DNA of 59,943 nucleotides from Gammaproteobacteria bacterium (GTDB lineage Bacteria > Pseudomonadota > Gammaproteobacteria > DSM-16500). How positions within the stretch are numbered: the first letter of the stretch is position 1; each line of letters opens with the position of its first letter. Positions 42,077 through 51,624 of this stretch are shown here, in pieces. The stretch covers positions 1 through 59,943 of the forward strand of contig JANWKO010000104.1 of assembly GCA_025451335.1 (NCBI GenBank). The letters are read 5' to 3'. Made by a program: the position numbers and the translations under genes. The notes under the pieces are model-generated. The model worked only from the letters and a program-made list of their open reading frames with translations, did not search any database and was not told the origin of the DNA.

Positions 42077-44533
42077 TCAAATTTGCGCCACTTCAGACCT
42101 TCTTACGATAGGTCGAAAGGTCAATCGTAATACATATTTTTCATCGTCCAAATTTTGCGGAGAATGATAAATGAGTAATCCAGCATTTGAATGGCACTCG
42201 AACAAACCACCACCTCTATTTTGCATTTGATGGCCTTTTAAAAATGGGCTTGCGTCAACAGAATGTTCGAATTCTTTGTGAGAAAATAAGTAATCTAGTC
42301 TAATTTGTTGGGCACTTTCTATTTCAATCCATTGATAATTTAGGCCGAGGTGTAACCCTATTTGATGGTCTTGGGGTATGGGTATTAATAAGGAAAAATA
42401 GCCGTCATGTGTGGGGGTTGCATCCAATGTAAATACGGAAGTTTGTTTGTCTTGCATAATAATAATTTCAATATTTTCTCTTCTCTGGCTAAGGTCATTT
42501 AAAGCGAATTTAAAACCAAATCGCTGCTGTGCCATGAATGCAAGTGATAGTTCTAGGCTAGCTGCGCGCCATTCAGCGGGATAATTGATGCGCATATTTT
42601 TAATGTTTTCTTTCGTAGAATATAGCCATCCACGTCTACGTAAACTTGTTAATCCTTTATTTAAATCGAATAAAGGTAATATTTCCTTTGTACCTAAACC
42701 AACATCAAATTGAAAAGTTTGTAAATATTCTGTTTCAGGCCGAGTGGGTAAGAAAATTAAGCGTCCTAAGCTTATGGCAGCAGCATCTCTAAGAATTTCA
42801 TTGTTAACTGTAAATTTAGACTGGTTAATAAAATTTTTTGCATCGCGAATAAAACGCAAGCATGCTGCTTGAATTGGTTCCAATTTGTTTTGTTGGACAT
42901 TGCTAATGTCGATTTCTGAGTATATGGCATCGCCATTGTTATCATAATCCACAACGCTTTTTTCATTCGAATTACAAAGTTTTTCAAATAAAGCAATATA
43001 AGTAACGAGCATAATCAATGTTTTTTCATTATATGCACTGTGATCGAACAAGCCTTTCCGATAGGAATTGCATTCATGCGTATGTAATGCGATAAGATAT
43101 ATTCCTGCAATGTCAACATCCATTTCTTCTTTAAATACAGGTGCGAGTTTTATTTGCGCTGTACCCATATAACCTAAATCAACAAAAACTAAAGTGTCGC
43201 CTCGTTTTAAACCTATGGTTTTTTCCAAATGTTTTTTTAATCTTTCACGATAAGAGGCTGATTGCTTGAAAATGATTTGTTGCACATTTTCTTGGTTGAT
43301 CATTTTGATAAAATCAGCAGGTTTATTATTCGATCTTGATATTTGTTCTAATATTTGTGTAGTGGTGAGCTCGGGTAATAAAAGTTGGTTGCACATATCT
43401 TTAAATCTTAAAGATTGCACTGACTTAGCGAGATAATGATCGATATCAGTTTTACAACGAAATGAAGCTGCAAACGTTGCAAAACGACTTATCCGGATTT
43501 GGTTACCCAAGGGTTTTTCTGCAAATGCTTCGCATGCTAATGAAGGCAGATAAGCATCTCGCATAAGGAATAGAATTTTTGGTTTTTTACCTGCTTGACG
43601 TAACTTTTCGACTTCATCATAAACAAATTTTGCAAAAGCATAAAGAATAGGCCCTAATGAAACATATCCAATAAGATTTTCGGGGGTGGTTTGTCCAAGC
43701 TGAGAAGCAAATAATGATCGATAGGGACTAAATAATGCGCGTGAAGTGCGAATCTCAGGATCCATAAAGCTTGCATAAATAGGATGCATACGCATTAACT
43801 CTGTCAAATTCTCGTCATGATGAATGAGATGAATAGCATTTATTCCTAAATATGAAGGGGCATCATGATCGGCAAAGGGGTTGTCTCCGATGTGTAAAAT
43901 GGATTTAGGTGATACTTCATATTCATGTAAAACAAAGTTAAATAATCCTTCACCTTTTGAAAATTCTTTTTCGCTAGAACAAAAGATTTTCAAGATGGCT
44001 GACATAACATCATGTGGCAAGGAATTTTCCAGCAATCGATGTAATTGTTTTTCCTCTAAGTAAGTGTCACTTACAATGATTATTTTGATTCCACGATTAT
44101 AGGCTTCTCGAATCAATTCAATAATGGGAGGAAATGCAAAACAAATTTCCATTTCTGCTTTCAATTCTTCTTCGATAAGAACTTGGATCTGCTCATTATT
44201 AAAATTTGGGAAAATTGCTTTATAAATATCATCTAGCTTGGCTTGTGTTGTTCCTTTTTTAACGCGATTCATTTGATATGCGTATAATTCTCCACTGATA
44301 CGCATGGCCGTAGTCATTTTCAATTCTTTGAAAGCTGGGCGTTGGCATAAATTATAGAACACATCAGAAGGTTCTGCTGTTTTACGCCACAATAAGGTAT
44401 CAAAACAATCTAGAGATAAGATTTTGATGTGATCTGCATATTGATTAAATATGGTTAAAAGATCAGCTGCATGAGTGGATGTTTTTTTCTGAGTATCTGT
44501 ACTATGAGACGCAGCATGCGTGGGTGTATTCAT
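42077..44533 (-). CDS. Large HAD-superfamily protein, possible surface-polysaccharide or flagellin-modification role
   Basis: An 818-residue protein. The N-terminal ~270 residues are a HAD hydrolase: motif I LSLDCFDTLLWR (nucleophile Asp42; the usual +2 Asp is Phe44), motif II IIVSDTYLEE, motif III region with KEFSKGEG, and motif IV LHIGDNPFADHDAP. A middle domain has KPKILFLMRDAYLPSLACEAF and TLVFVDLGYMGTAQIKLAP, seen in HAD-type proteins of polysaccharide clusters. The C-terminal part looks beta-rich. Location between fleQ and fleR-like genes suggests a flagellar task such as filament glycosylation. AGGAAG precedes the ATG. Exact reaction unknown. Confidence 0.75.
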   Translation of the reverse strand: MNTPTHAASHSTDTQKKTSTHAADLLTIFNQYADHIKILSLDCFDTLLWRKTAEPSDVFYNLCQRPAFKELKMTTAMRISGELYAYQMNRVKKGTTQAKLDDIYKAIFPNFNNEQIQVLIEEELKAEMEICFAFPPIIELIREAYNRGIKIIIVSDTYLEEKQLHRLLENSLPHDVMSAILKIFCSSEKEFSKGEGLFNFVLHEYEVSPKSILHIGDNPFADHDAPSYLGINAIHLIHHDENLTELMRMHPIYASFMDPEIRTSRALFSPYRSLFASQLGQTTPENLIGYVSLGPILYAFAKFVYDEVEKLRQAGKKPKILFLMRDAYLPSLACEAFAEKPLGNQIRISRFATFAASFRCKTDIDHYLAKSVQSLRFKDMCNQLLLPELTTTQILEQISRSNNKPADFIKMINQENVQQIIFKQSASYRERLKKHLEKTIGLKRGDTLVFVDLGYMGTAQIKLAPVFKEEMDVDIAGIYLIALHTHECNSYRKGLFDHSAYNEKTLIMLVTYIALFEKLCNSNEKSVVDYDNNGDAIYSEIDISNVQQNKLEPIQAACLRFIRDAKNFINQSKFTVNNEILRDAAAISLGRLIFLPTRPETEYLQTFQFDVGLGTKEILPLFDLNKGLTSLRRRGWLYSTKENIKNMRINYPAEWRAASLELSLAFMAQQRFGFKFALNDLSQRRENIEIIIMQDKQTSVFTLDATPTHDGYFSLLIPIPQDHQIGLHLGLNYQWIEIESAQQIRLDYLFSHKEFEHSVDASPFLKGHQMQNRGGGLFECHSNAGLLIYHSPQNLDDEKYVLRLTFRPIVRRSEVAQI

Positions 44534-44637
44534 GAGACTTCCTGTCTAGAGGATCAATTGCAATAGTCCTTAAGTTATCATATAAACTTTGGTTCAACCA
44601 TATTCCAAATGTAGAGTATTAAATCTGATTACGAAAT

Positions 44638-44700
44638 ATGTAGGCTGTTTTTAATAACAAATTCCTGAGAAAGAAAAGCAATCTCCGCTACTCAGCCTGC
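44638..44700 (-). repeat. Dispersed repeat, copy 2 (inverted)
   Basis: A 63-base inverted copy of the repeat at 30046-30108, differing at about five positions. It lies in the 274-base gap between the HAD gene and the fleR-like gene. The rest of the gap (44701-44807) is AT-rich with no clear promoter. Confidence 0.7.
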
Positions 44701-44897
44701 TCATGTGCTCGTGCAAAAGACCTGAGGATTGAGCGAGCGTATGATCAAAAATGATTTGTCTTTAAAGATGTCATAATCAAATTTTATGTATTTTTTTAGG
44801 CAGAATCATGTCGCATAGAGGATTACGAGGTTTTTCAGTTGGTACGAAAATTGCATATACCAATATTGCAGATAAGGAACAAAGACAGGAACCTCTC

Positions 44898-45857
44898 ATG
44901 AAAACAATTATAGCTGAAGATCCACGAAGCCTGGCTTCTTTAGAAGTGGCTAGAAGAGCAGCTAAAAGTAATGCCGGGGTATTAATCACGGGCGAAACCG
45001 GGGTTGGCAAAGAAATCATGGCGCGTTATATTCATTCTCACTCACCTTTTGCCGCAGGTCCTTTTGTGTCAGTAAATTGCGCAGCGATGCCTGATAATAT
45101 GGTAGAGGCGATATTATTTGGATATGAAAAAGGTGCATTTACAAATGCATATAGCACTCATATAGGTAAATTTGAACAAGCTCAAGATGGCACATTATTA
45201 TTGGATGAAATCTCAGAAATTCCTTTAACTTTGCAAGCAAAGTTGCTTCGCGCTTTACAAGAAAAAGAAATTGAAAGACTTGGTGGTAAAAAGATAGTAA
45301 ATGTAAATACACGTATTATTGCTGCTACTAATCGTAATTTGGCTCAGCAAGTTGCCTCGGGTTGTTTTAGAAAAGATTTGTATTATCGATTAAATGTCGT
45401 TCCAATTCACTGCGCAACATTAAAAGAACGGCCAATGGATATTATTCCTTTAGCTGAATATTTTATAACTGAATATGCAAAATCGTTTGGTAGAAAATCT
45501 CCTATTTTGACAACAAATGCTAAGAAAAAACTATTAAACTCAAATTGGCCCGGAAATATTCGTGAAATGGAAAATGTTATTCAGCGTACTCTGATTATGA
45601 CGGATAGCGATTTGATAGATGAAGAAAACATTATTTTATGTGAAGATATTTTTGAGCAACCCGTTCTAAATAATGCTTTGAGCCATCTCAACAAATTCAA
45701 TTCAAAATTGGATGCAAATGAAGCAAAATTGATTTTAGATGTTTTGAAAGAAAGTCAAGGCAGTCGGAGCATAGCAGCAAAAAAATTAAATAAGAGCCCA
45801 AGAACCTTAAGATATAAGATTTCAAAATTACGCTCAATTGGATTGACCATACCTTAA
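44898..45857 (+). CDS. fleR: FleR/FlrC-like sigma-54 activator lacking the receiver domain
   Basis: About 319 residues. The AAA+ domain matches FleR/FlrC (AEDPRSLASLEVARRAA, CAAMPDNMVEAILFGYEKGA, FEQAQDGTLLLDEISEIP), with Walker A TGETGVGKE and the C-terminal Fis-type HTH SRSIAAKKLNKSPRTLRYKI. Two oddities: no N-terminal receiver domain, and the sigma-54-contacting loop reads GAFTNA instead of GAFTGA. No FleS kinase gene is nearby. The start at 44898 has AGGA 7 bases away and begins where conservation begins; an ATG at 44808 would add 30 unconserved residues. It directly precedes fliE. Confidence 0.88.
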   Translation: MKTIIAEDPRSLASLEVARRAAKSNAGVLITGETGVGKEIMARYIHSHSPFAAGPFVSVNCAAMPDNMVEAILFGYEKGAFTNAYSTHIGKFEQAQDGTLLLDEISEIPLTLQAKLLRALQEKEIERLGGKKIVNVNTRIIAATNRNLAQQVASGCFRKDLYYRLNVVPIHCATLKERPMDIIPLAEYFITEYAKSFGRKSPILTTNAKKKLLNSNWPGNIREMENVIQRTLIMTDSDLIDEENIILCEDIFEQPVLNNALSHLNKFNSKLDANEAKLILDVLKESQGSRSIAAKKLNKSPRTLRYKISKLRSIGLTIP

Positions 45858-45876
45858 TTTGCTAGGAAATATGCAT

Positions 45877-46224
45877 ATGACAATTAACAATGTAACAGGG
45901 GTAAGAGCAGATATTAGCGATATTTTAGCTAAAATACGTGAAGTCTCAAATAAATCAAACGTATTTACTGAAAATAAAGGTATTTCAGCAACTAAAAATT
46001 TCAATGACGTGTTGTCAGTTGCGAAAGGTGCGTTAACACAAGTCGACCAGGTGCAAACAGAAGCAGAAAAAATTAAAACTTCATATATTGCGGGCGATAC
46101 AAATGTATCTTTATCGCAGGTTGTTCTTTCCTCGCAAAAATCCAAATTAGCCTTCGAAGGATTGGTAACAGTCAGAAATAAAATTTTAGAAGCTTATAAG
46201 GAAATAATGAGCATGCCTGTTTGA
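45877..46224 (+). CDS. fliE: Flagellar hook-basal body protein FliE
   Basis: About 115 residues. NFNDVLSVAKGALTQVDQVQ and the C-terminal SSQKSKLAFEGLVTVRNKIL, EAYKEIMSMPV are the FliE signature. It joins the MS ring to the rod. ATG at 45877 has AGGA nine bases upstream; 45871 (ATG) and a TTG at 45859 are in frame but too close to the Shine-Dalgarno. Confidence 0.95.
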   Translation: MTINNVTGVRADISDILAKIREVSNKSNVFTENKGISATKNFNDVLSVAKGALTQVDQVQTEAEKIKTSYIAGDTNVSLSQVVLSSQKSKLAFEGLVTVRNKILEAYKEIMSMPV

Positions 46225-46230
46225 TAACAT

Positions 46231-47883
46231 ATGGAAATAAAACCTATGCAACCACCAATAGAAAATCAAATAGCAAATATAAAATCACTTTTACAAAATC
46301 CAGTTGTAAAACAGCTGATTTTTATGCTTGGAATTGCTGCTGGAGTTGCGTTGGGTATCGTTTTATACATGTCGATACAAGAGCCTCTTTATCGACCATT
46401 AGATTATCAAGTCACACCCCAAAATTTAGCCTCCATTGTTGATACACTCGAAAAAGCTGGTATTCAATATAAAATGAATGAAGCTGAAGGAGTTATAATG
46501 ATTCCTGCAAAGGACGTTCAACTTGCAAGAGTTAAGTTATCGGCTGCGGGTGTACCTAAAGATGATGGTTTCAATTTTGGTTATCTTAATACACAAAGCG
46601 GTATAGGGAGTAGTCAGTTCTTAGAAAATGCACGTTATTTGCGTGCATTAGAAAGCGATTTGTCGAAAACAATTAGCGCAATTGATGGGGTTTCCAATGC
46701 AAAAGTCCATATTGCGATTCCGCAAAATAATGTATTTGCAGATGAAAATGGAAAACCAACAGCATCAGTTGTGCTTGCGATGGCTCCAGGTTTTAGCTCT
46801 GATAAAGAAAAAATTCGCTCAATTGTGCAAATTGTTGCAAGCAGTGTTCCTGGATTAGATCCACAAAGTGTCGCAATAACAGATCAGTACGGTCATTATT
46901 TGTCAGCAGCAGTAGATCAAGATGCGCTGTATAGTGCAGAGCAATTGAATTATCAAAATAAAGTGCAAAATTATTATGAAAAGCGTATTCAAAACTTCAT
47001 TACTCCAATTATAGGAGATAATAAAGTTAATGTAAGTGTATATGCAGATATTGATTTCACTCAAGAAGAAGTCGCCCAAGAACAATATGATCCGAATCAA
47101 AAAGCCATACGCAGTGAACAAACAGTTTCAGAATCTTCTGGAGGGGCATCTGGAGCATCCGGTCCTCCTGGTGGACTTTCTAATTCTCCACCTGAATCAG
47201 ATGCAGAAAAACAAGCAGCTTCTGGTCAGTCTGGTGGCGGTTCAGGTCAAGGTGGTAATGGTGGTGGTAGTAGTGGACCTGCAAAAACAGAAAGCACAAG
47301 AAATTATGAAGTCAGTAAATCAGTATCCTATAAAAAATCAGGCCATACCAAATTAAAAAGTTTATCCGTGGCAGTAGTTGTAGATAATGAAATGGTTCTA
47401 GATCCAAAAACAAAAAAATATTCTGCCAAACCGCTGGATAATGAAAAAATTAAGAAAATCACCGATTTGGTGAAAGCATCAATAGGATTTGATGAAAAAC
47501 GGGGTGACAAAGTGACAGTTGTTAATAGTTCATTTAATGTAGAAAAATCACCGGAAATGGTAGTTGCGCCAACACCTGCATGGGATCAGCCCTGGTTTTG
47601 GGATTTAATTAAGAAAGTCATCGGAATTATACTTGGATTTGTATTTCTCTATGTGCTCTATAAACGTCTTTCAACTTATTTAAAAAGTAATAATAATAAT
47701 CAGCAAATCATTCCACCAAAAACTAACAGTCTTCTTTCCATGTATGAAGATAAAGAAGAAGACGAAGAGCTAGGGCCTGAAATTCAAGGATTGAAACAAG
47801 ATAAAATAAATCGATTAAAAGAATTAGCCAATCGCGACCCGCATCGCGTGGCTGCAGTTATAAAAAATTGGGTTGGGAAGTGA
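46231..47883 (+). CDS. fliF: Flagellar MS-ring protein FliF
   Basis: A 550-residue MS-ring protein with two membrane segments (about 27-47 and 460-480). Conserved parts are FLENARYLRALESDLSKTIS, VHIAIPQNNVFADE and VAVVVDN. The periplasmic loop (about 300-355) is a Gly/Ser-rich low-complexity run. The C-terminus (DKINRLKELANRDPHRVAAV, IKNWVG) is the FliG-binding helix. Confidence 0.96.
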   Translation: MEIKPMQPPIENQIANIKSLLQNPVVKQLIFMLGIAAGVALGIVLYMSIQEPLYRPLDYQVTPQNLASIVDTLEKAGIQYKMNEAEGVIMIPAKDVQLARVKLSAAGVPKDDGFNFGYLNTQSGIGSSQFLENARYLRALESDLSKTISAIDGVSNAKVHIAIPQNNVFADENGKPTASVVLAMAPGFSSDKEKIRSIVQIVASSVPGLDPQSVAITDQYGHYLSAAVDQDALYSAEQLNYQNKVQNYYEKRIQNFITPIIGDNKVNVSVYADIDFTQEEVAQEQYDPNQKAIRSEQTVSESSGGASGASGPPGGLSNSPPESDAEKQAASGQSGGGSGQGGNGGGSSGPAKTESTRNYEVSKSVSYKKSGHTKLKSLSVAVVVDNEMVLDPKTKKYSAKPLDNEKIKKITDLVKASIGFDEKRGDKVTVVNSSFNVEKSPEMVVAPTPAWDQPWFWDLIKKVIGIILGFVFLYVLYKRLSTYLKSNNNNQQIIPPKTNSLLSMYEDKEEDEELGPEIQGLKQDKINRLKELANRDPHRVAAVIKNWVGK

Positions 47884-47886
47884 TTT

Positions 47887-48873
47887 ATGGATAAAATTAG
47901 GAATGCAGCAATTATTATACTTGGGTTAGGTGAAAAAAGTGCTTCTGAAATTCTTAAGAGTATGAATCCAAAAGAAGTACAAAAAATAATGGAAGTGATT
48001 AATACAATAGATTCTGTTTCAGAAGAAGAGGTAATTAAAGCGTTAAATGAATTTTTTAAAGAATCAAGAAACAGTGCCGGGATAGATATATCATCAAAGG
48101 AATATTTGAAAAATTCACTGACAAATGTCCTTGGTATGCAAGGAATGGACGGTTCAGGTGGTGGAGTTGCAAAATGGTTAGAATTATTAAAAAGTGAACC
48201 CGCTTCTAATATTGTTGAACTAATACGAGATGAGCATCCTCAGATTATTACCGCTTTATTATTAATTGTTAGTCATCTTAATAATGAGAAAGCATCTGAT
48301 ATTACTAAATTATTAGATAAGACATTGCAAAACAAAGTCATAAAAAGGATGACGAAAATTAGCCCCATTTCAAGTTTTGCTATCGAATCTCTATCCGCAT
48401 TTTTTGAGAAAGAATTAGAAAATACAGATCGCTACGATGTGATTTCAGTTAATGGAATTGATGCTGTAGCAAACATTATTTCTAATCTGGATACAGAAGC
48501 GGAGCGAGAGATTATCAATGATTTATCTAATTCCAACAAAAATTTAGCAGAAAAAATTCAAGATAAAATTTTGCCATTTGAAAGATTGGCCCAACTTGAT
48601 AATCGAAGTTTGCAGCTTTTATTGAATGAAATATCAAATGAGGATTTAGTTTTAGCTTTAAAAGGTGTCGATGATTTTATCAAAAATATTTTCATGAAGA
48701 ATATGTCAACGAAAGCAGCAGAAATTTTGCGGGATGAAATGGAAACGAAAGGGCCAGTAAAATTGAAAAATGTGATTGATGCTCAAAAACGGATTGTCGC
48801 AATTGCTAAAAAATTAAGCCAAGAAGAAAAAATATTCATTGCGACCAAAAATGATCCTGATATCATTTTTTAG
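47887..48873 (+). CDS. fliG: Flagellar motor switch protein FliG
   Basis: A 328-residue rotor protein. FliG_N (AAIIILGLGEKSASEILKSM), the middle domain with the EHPQ motif (RDEHPQIITALLLIV), and the C-terminal torque domain (FERLAQLDNRSLQLLLNEIS, FMKNMSTKAAEILRDEMETK) are all present. It contacts MotA and FliM. Starts three bases after fliF. Confidence 0.96.
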   Translation: MDKIRNAAIIILGLGEKSASEILKSMNPKEVQKIMEVINTIDSVSEEEVIKALNEFFKESRNSAGIDISSKEYLKNSLTNVLGMQGMDGSGGGVAKWLELLKSEPASNIVELIRDEHPQIITALLLIVSHLNNEKASDITKLLDKTLQNKVIKRMTKISPISSFAIESLSAFFEKELENTDRYDVISVNGIDAVANIISNLDTEAEREIINDLSNSNKNLAEKIQDKILPFERLAQLDNRSLQLLLNEISNEDLVLALKGVDDFIKNIFMKNMSTKAAEILRDEMETKGPVKLKNVIDAQKRIVAIAKKLSQEEKIFIATKNDPDIIF

Positions 48874-48884
48874 GATAAAAGTTT

Positions 48885-49499
48885 ATGAAAGATGAACAAG
48901 CAAAGGATTTGATGGCATGGTCTTTTCCCAGTGTTGAATCTGTGATTGATAATAATGAACAATTAGTCAGAATAAAAGAAAATACTGATGATGATGAAGA
49001 TGACGATGATGATAATGAAAAAATTAAGAAAGAAATAAATGATGAAAAACTTAGTGAAATAATACTTCAGAAAGAAGAATTAAATCAATTAAAAATAGAT
49101 TATCGAAATAAAATCGCGCTCACAGAAAATATTTTAAAACAATTGGAATCATCTATTAGTTTGGTAGATGATGAGTTAATTGAAATCATTCAAGATATAA
49201 TCAAGAAATCAATAAAAAAATTGATATTTAAAGAAATAGCAGCCGACCCACAATTGATAAATAAAATAATCACAGAATTGAAAAAATTGATTCAAGCTCA
49301 AGATGGCTTAATTAATGTTTATTTATCGGAAAAAGATTATCAAAAGATAGAAGCAACAGATAACAGTAATCCATCTTTAATGTTTAATGTCGATCCTTCA
49401 TTGGCAGAAGGCGATATTGTGATAAAAACAAATTCAACAGAAATTCGTGCCGTATTAGATGAGCGTATTGAGCAGTTAATGAGAAATCCATATGACTGA
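48885..49499 (+). CDS. fliH: Flagellar assembly protein FliH
   Basis: A 204-residue FliI regulator. An acidic run (DDDEDDDDDNEK, about 34-45) is followed by a long coiled coil and the FliH C-terminal domain (IIQDIIKKSIKKLIFKEI, VDPSLAEGDIVIKTNSTEIR). The N-terminal AWSFP is the FliN/FlhA-contacting tryptophan segment. Overlaps fliI by eight bases. Confidence 0.9.
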   Translation: MKDEQAKDLMAWSFPSVESVIDNNEQLVRIKENTDDDEDDDDDNEKIKKEINDEKLSEIILQKEELNQLKIDYRNKIALTENILKQLESSISLVDDELIEIIQDIIKKSIKKLIFKEIAADPQLINKIITELKKLIQAQDGLINVYLSEKDYQKIEATDNSNPSLMFNVDPSLAEGDIVIKTNSTEIRAVLDERIEQLMRNPYD

Positions 49500-50832
49500 T
49501 TTTCTTGATAAAGAATACATTAAAAATCAACTTCTAAAAATGTCTAAGGCCATAGACGATAATTCTTCCGTTATAGTTTCAGGGGTAATCACTCGAATTG
49601 CGGGCATGAAAATTGAAGCAACTGGAATTTCTGTACCATTAGGAACAACCTGTAAGATTCTTGTCTCAGAGAATCACGAAATCACAGCAGAAGTGATTGG
49701 TTTTTCCGACCATACTACTTATTTGATGGCAATCGAAAATACGCATGGAATCAAGCAAGGAACACCAGTTATTCCTCTGATTAAGGCGCATCAAGCACTG
49801 GTGGGGAAATCATTGCTTGGAAGAGTGTTAGACGCATTAGGAAATCCTATTGATGGTTTGGGTCCGATCGATGCAAACGAAAGTTATTCTTTGCTTGCTA
49901 AGCCCATCAATCCCTTGGAGCGAAAGCGGATTCGTGAACCTTTAGATGTGGGTATTCGTGTTATTAACTCGTTAATGACAGTTGGAAAAGGTCAGCGTCT
50001 CGGTATTTTTGCAGGCAGTGGTGTGGGTAAAAGTGTCCTACTTGGTATGATGACACGTTTTACAGAAGCTGAAGTCGTTGTGGTAGGTTTGATTGGCGAA
50101 CGTGGACGAGAGGTTAAAGAATTTATTGAAGAAAATCTTGGTCCAAAAGGGCTAGCAAAATCCGTTGTAGTTGCCTCTCCAGCAGATACATCTCCTTTGA
50201 TGCGAGTCAATGGTGCAGCATTAGCTACAACTATAGCAGAGTATTTTCGAGATCGTGGTCTTGATGTTCTCTTAATTCTGGATTCATTAACTCGTTATGC
50301 ACAATCTCAACGGGAAATATCACTTTCTGTGGGTGAGCTACCTGCTACAAAAGGTTTTACACCGTCTGTATTTGCCAAGCTAGCTCAGTTAGTTGAGCGA
50401 TCAGGTAATGGTACAGTTGGACAAGGTTCAATTACTGCTTTTTATACTATATTGGTTGAAGGGGATGATCATACTGATCCAGTAGCTGATTCTGCACGAT
50501 CACTATTAGATGGTCATATTTTTTTATCACGGCATTTGTCGGATGCGGGACATTATCCTGCTATTGATATTGAAAAATCGATTAGCCGTATTATGCCCTC
50601 TGTTGTTGAAGAAAACCAATTGAATTATGCAAATCATTTTAAAAAATTATATAGTGCATATGCTCAGAACCGCGATATAGTCAATGTTGGAATGTATCAA
50701 CATGGCGCAGATAAGCTGCTTGACGAGGCAATAAAAAACAAAGATCGGATGGAAATTTTTTTGAAACAGGGGATAAATGAGTCGGCATCAATGCAAGATA
50801 GTATAGGACAGCTTTACAATTTGTTCTCTTAA
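49492..50832 (+). CDS. fliI: Flagellum-specific ATPase FliI
   Basis: A 446-residue F1-beta-like ATPase. Walker A FAGSGVGKSVLLG, Walker B LDVLLILDSLTRYAQSQREI, and GLIGERGREVKEFIE are conserved. It powers substrate release at the export gate. Its start lies inside fliH. Confidence 0.97.
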   Translation: MTDFLDKEYIKNQLLKMSKAIDDNSSVIVSGVITRIAGMKIEATGISVPLGTTCKILVSENHEITAEVIGFSDHTTYLMAIENTHGIKQGTPVIPLIKAHQALVGKSLLGRVLDALGNPIDGLGPIDANESYSLLAKPINPLERKRIREPLDVGIRVINSLMTVGKGQRLGIFAGSGVGKSVLLGMMTRFTEAEVVVVGLIGERGREVKEFIEENLGPKGLAKSVVVASPADTSPLMRVNGAALATTIAEYFRDRGLDVLLILDSLTRYAQSQREISLSVGELPATKGFTPSVFAKLAQLVERSGNGTVGQGSITAFYTILVEGDDHTDPVADSARSLLDGHIFLSRHLSDAGHYPAIDIEKSISRIMPSVVEENQLNYANHFKKLYSAYAQNRDIVNVGMYQHGADKLLDEAIKNKDRMEIFLKQGINESASMQDSIGQLYNLFS

Positions 50833-50905
50833 GGATGGGCAATAAGGACACGCCTTCGGCTCCTTCCAGCAAAAGGCCGGGGTTTTAGACCCCTAAGGAA
50901 ATTTG
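50833..50905. other. GC-richer fliI-fliJ spacer
   Basis: 73 bases of GC-richer sequence stand between two otherwise tightly packed genes. It holds a short GGGG/CCCC hairpin (50879-50893) beside the fliJ Shine-Dalgarno. A repeat insertion is possible; too short to name. Confidence 0.3.
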
Positions 50906-51346
50906 ATGAATAATGATCGCCAGATATTGTTAATCAATAAGGCTCTTAGGAGTCAAAGAGATTCCTTTTTATCTGAATTAACTAAAATAAATCGTTTTAT
51001 TGAAAAAAAATTGGCGAATATAAAGAAAATAATGCTCTACCAAAATGAATATTCAAGTAATGATAATTTGAAACTGAGCAAAACAATCCCCGCTCTTCAT
51101 AAAAATTTTAATTTATTTAATAAAAAAATTGACAAAGTAATAGAAATAGAAGAAATAGAAATTGAAAATCTGAAAAAAACACAAAAAACAATGTTAGATA
51201 AAATTGAAGAATTAAATCAAAAAATTAAAGTAATGAATCAATTTAAAGAGAAATCGGATTTACAAAAGCGTATGGAATCAGAAAAGAAGGAACAAAAATA
51301 TCTTGATGAATTAACATCAACTAAACACATTCGAGGTCAATCATGA
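50906..51346 (+). CDS. fliJ: Flagellar export protein FliJ
   Basis: A 146-residue basic, coiled-coil protein (NRFIEKKLANIKKIMLYQNE, IEEIEIENLKKTQKTML). Size, coiled coil and position after fliI fit FliJ, the stalk of the export ATPase. ATG at 50906 has AAGGAA upstream. Overlaps fliQ by four bases. Confidence 0.88.
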   Translation: MNNDRQILLINKALRSQRDSFLSELTKINRFIEKKLANIKKIMLYQNEYSSNDNLKLSKTIPALHKNFNLFNKKIDKVIEIEEIEIENLKKTQKTMLDKIEELNQKIKVMNQFKEKSDLQKRMESEKKEQKYLDELTSTKHIRGQS

Positions 51347-51612
51347 ATGATATTCACATGCTGAATGCATTGCAAGAGATGCTCTATTACACCATGGTTG
51401 CTGTTTGTATTGTTACAGTGCCAATTTTAATAGTTGGTTTGATATTGTCTATTATTCAAGCTGCGACACAGATAAATGAAATGACAATGACATTCATTCC
51501 AAAGTTGGTAGTCATGTTTACAATTTTGTTTGTCTTAAGTCCATGGTTGATGAATCAATTGGTGATTATTTTCAAACATTTTATGCTGCATTTGCCCAAT
51601 TACATTTATTAG
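51343..51612 (+). CDS. fliQ: Flagellar export gate protein FliQ
   Basis: An 89-residue protein with two membrane helices. VPILIVGLILSIIQAATQIN and EMTMTFIPKLVVMF are the FliQ signature. Overlaps fliJ (ATGA). Its partner FliP is encoded 39 kb upstream. Confidence 0.96.
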   Translation: MNDIHMLNALQEMLYYTMVAVCIVTVPILIVGLILSIIQAATQINEMTMTFIPKLVVMFTILFVLSPWLMNQLVIIFKHFMLHLPNYIY

Positions 51613-51624
51613 ATATGGATAACA

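Noticed and set aside
46900-47360. Extra open frames overlapping the FliF periplasmic loop on both strands
   Set aside because: They arise from the Gly/Ser-rich low-complexity stretch; FliF itself explains the sequence.
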